A program made the position numbers and the translations under genes. From Branchipolynoe longqiensis (taxonomy: Eukaryota > Annelida > Polychaeta > Phyllodocida > Polynoidae), in contig CM059197.1 in the NCBI GenBank assembly GCA_030323885.1, positions 35,829,484 through 35,893,483 of the forward strand: DNA of 64,000 nucleotides, given 5' to 3'. The stretch's first letter is position 1, and each line of letters opens with the position of its first letter. This document shows positions 63,666-64,000 of the stretch, piece after piece. The notes below the pieces were generated by a model. It searched no databases and was not told where the DNA came from. It was given only the letters and a program-made list of their open reading frames with translations.

Positions 63666-64000
63666 TGACACTCAAACACATTTGACTAAGTTGCGTTGAT
63701 TTTTTGGCCCTGCGCCAACAGTTCTACACTGCAGACAGTATGCATGACCTTTTTACTAAGGTAAAACAGGAAAACATTTTAGCCTTTTTGAGGGCAGCTG
63801 GACTGTACCACCTCATTTAGTTTACTAAATAGATTCTATCAATTATTAATCAACTTTTCTTTTTCTATGGGAATTTGTTTCCCTTGACCACAAATATATG
63901 ATTGTGAGCTTTCTAATTTAATGAGTGTCTATTGGCACATAATTGATTGTCTACTTTTACATGTAAAAGCGATGGTTTGAACAAAAAACAAACATTTCTC
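63666..64000. other. AT-rich DNA, nothing recognised
   Basis: No gene or repeat end supported. Confidence 0.35.

Overview
The window is animal nuclear DNA: AT-rich, dominated by repeats, with short phase-compatible exons separated by kilobase introns and no operons. The most informative repeats are tRNA-headed SINEs. One of them (copies near 23.9-24.2 kb and 34.9-35.1 kb) has a body I know from molluscan genomes, so a mollusc, probably marine, is the best guess. There is one assembly gap (8885-9383).

Genes. (1) A minus-strand extracellular multidomain gene can be read exon by exon, although most of its exons are missed by ATG-based ORF calling. In 5'-to-3' order these are an astacin metalloprotease exon with the SVMHY Met-turn (37.3-37.4 kb), the astacin C-terminal exon (36.2-36.3 kb), a CUB-like exon (28.5-28.7 kb), an EGF exon (27.0-27.1 kb), a weak sushi-like candidate (26.2 kb), a thrombospondin type 1 exon (23.7-23.8 kb) and the first half of a MAM domain (22.6-22.8 kb). 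TSR and MAM join in phase. The zinc-binding HExxH exon and the second MAM half were not found. (2) A complete three-exon plus-strand gene of 133 codons (31029-33721) lies inside the 7.5-kb intron between the astacin and CUB exons. It has an RFX X-box-like site 107 bases upstream of its ATG, which suggests a ciliary protein.

Mobile DNA. From 2.57 to 8.88 kb lies a DNA transposon with ~480-bp terminal inverted repeats and a decayed transposase-like gene. From 10.88 to 19.99 kb lies an LTR element with ~1-kb LTRs. It holds an intact 539-codon envelope-like glycoprotein ORF, one proline-rich ORF and kilobases of tandem arrays, but no recognisable gag-pol. The rest is a dense mosaic: tRNA-derived SINEs (at least four kinds), 3' ends of LINEs, and many MITEs, including a Harbinger-like group (3-bp TAA/TTA duplications, shared GTGTGACTGGGGC ends), a TTAA-bounded group, a pogo-like group and a hAT-like element with a 7-bp target duplication.

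Tandem DNA. Notable arrays are a 1.6-kb foldback of CGACTTTACC words (40.8-42.4 kb), a 22-bp satellite (57.9-58.8 kb), a 33-bp minisatellite inside an intron of the 133-aa gene, and several C-rich or TACATA tracts.

Functionally, the host content is one secreted protease-like gene with an opposite-strand nested candidate ciliary gene. Everything left of 22.6 kb and most of what lies right of 38 kb is mobile or tandem DNA.
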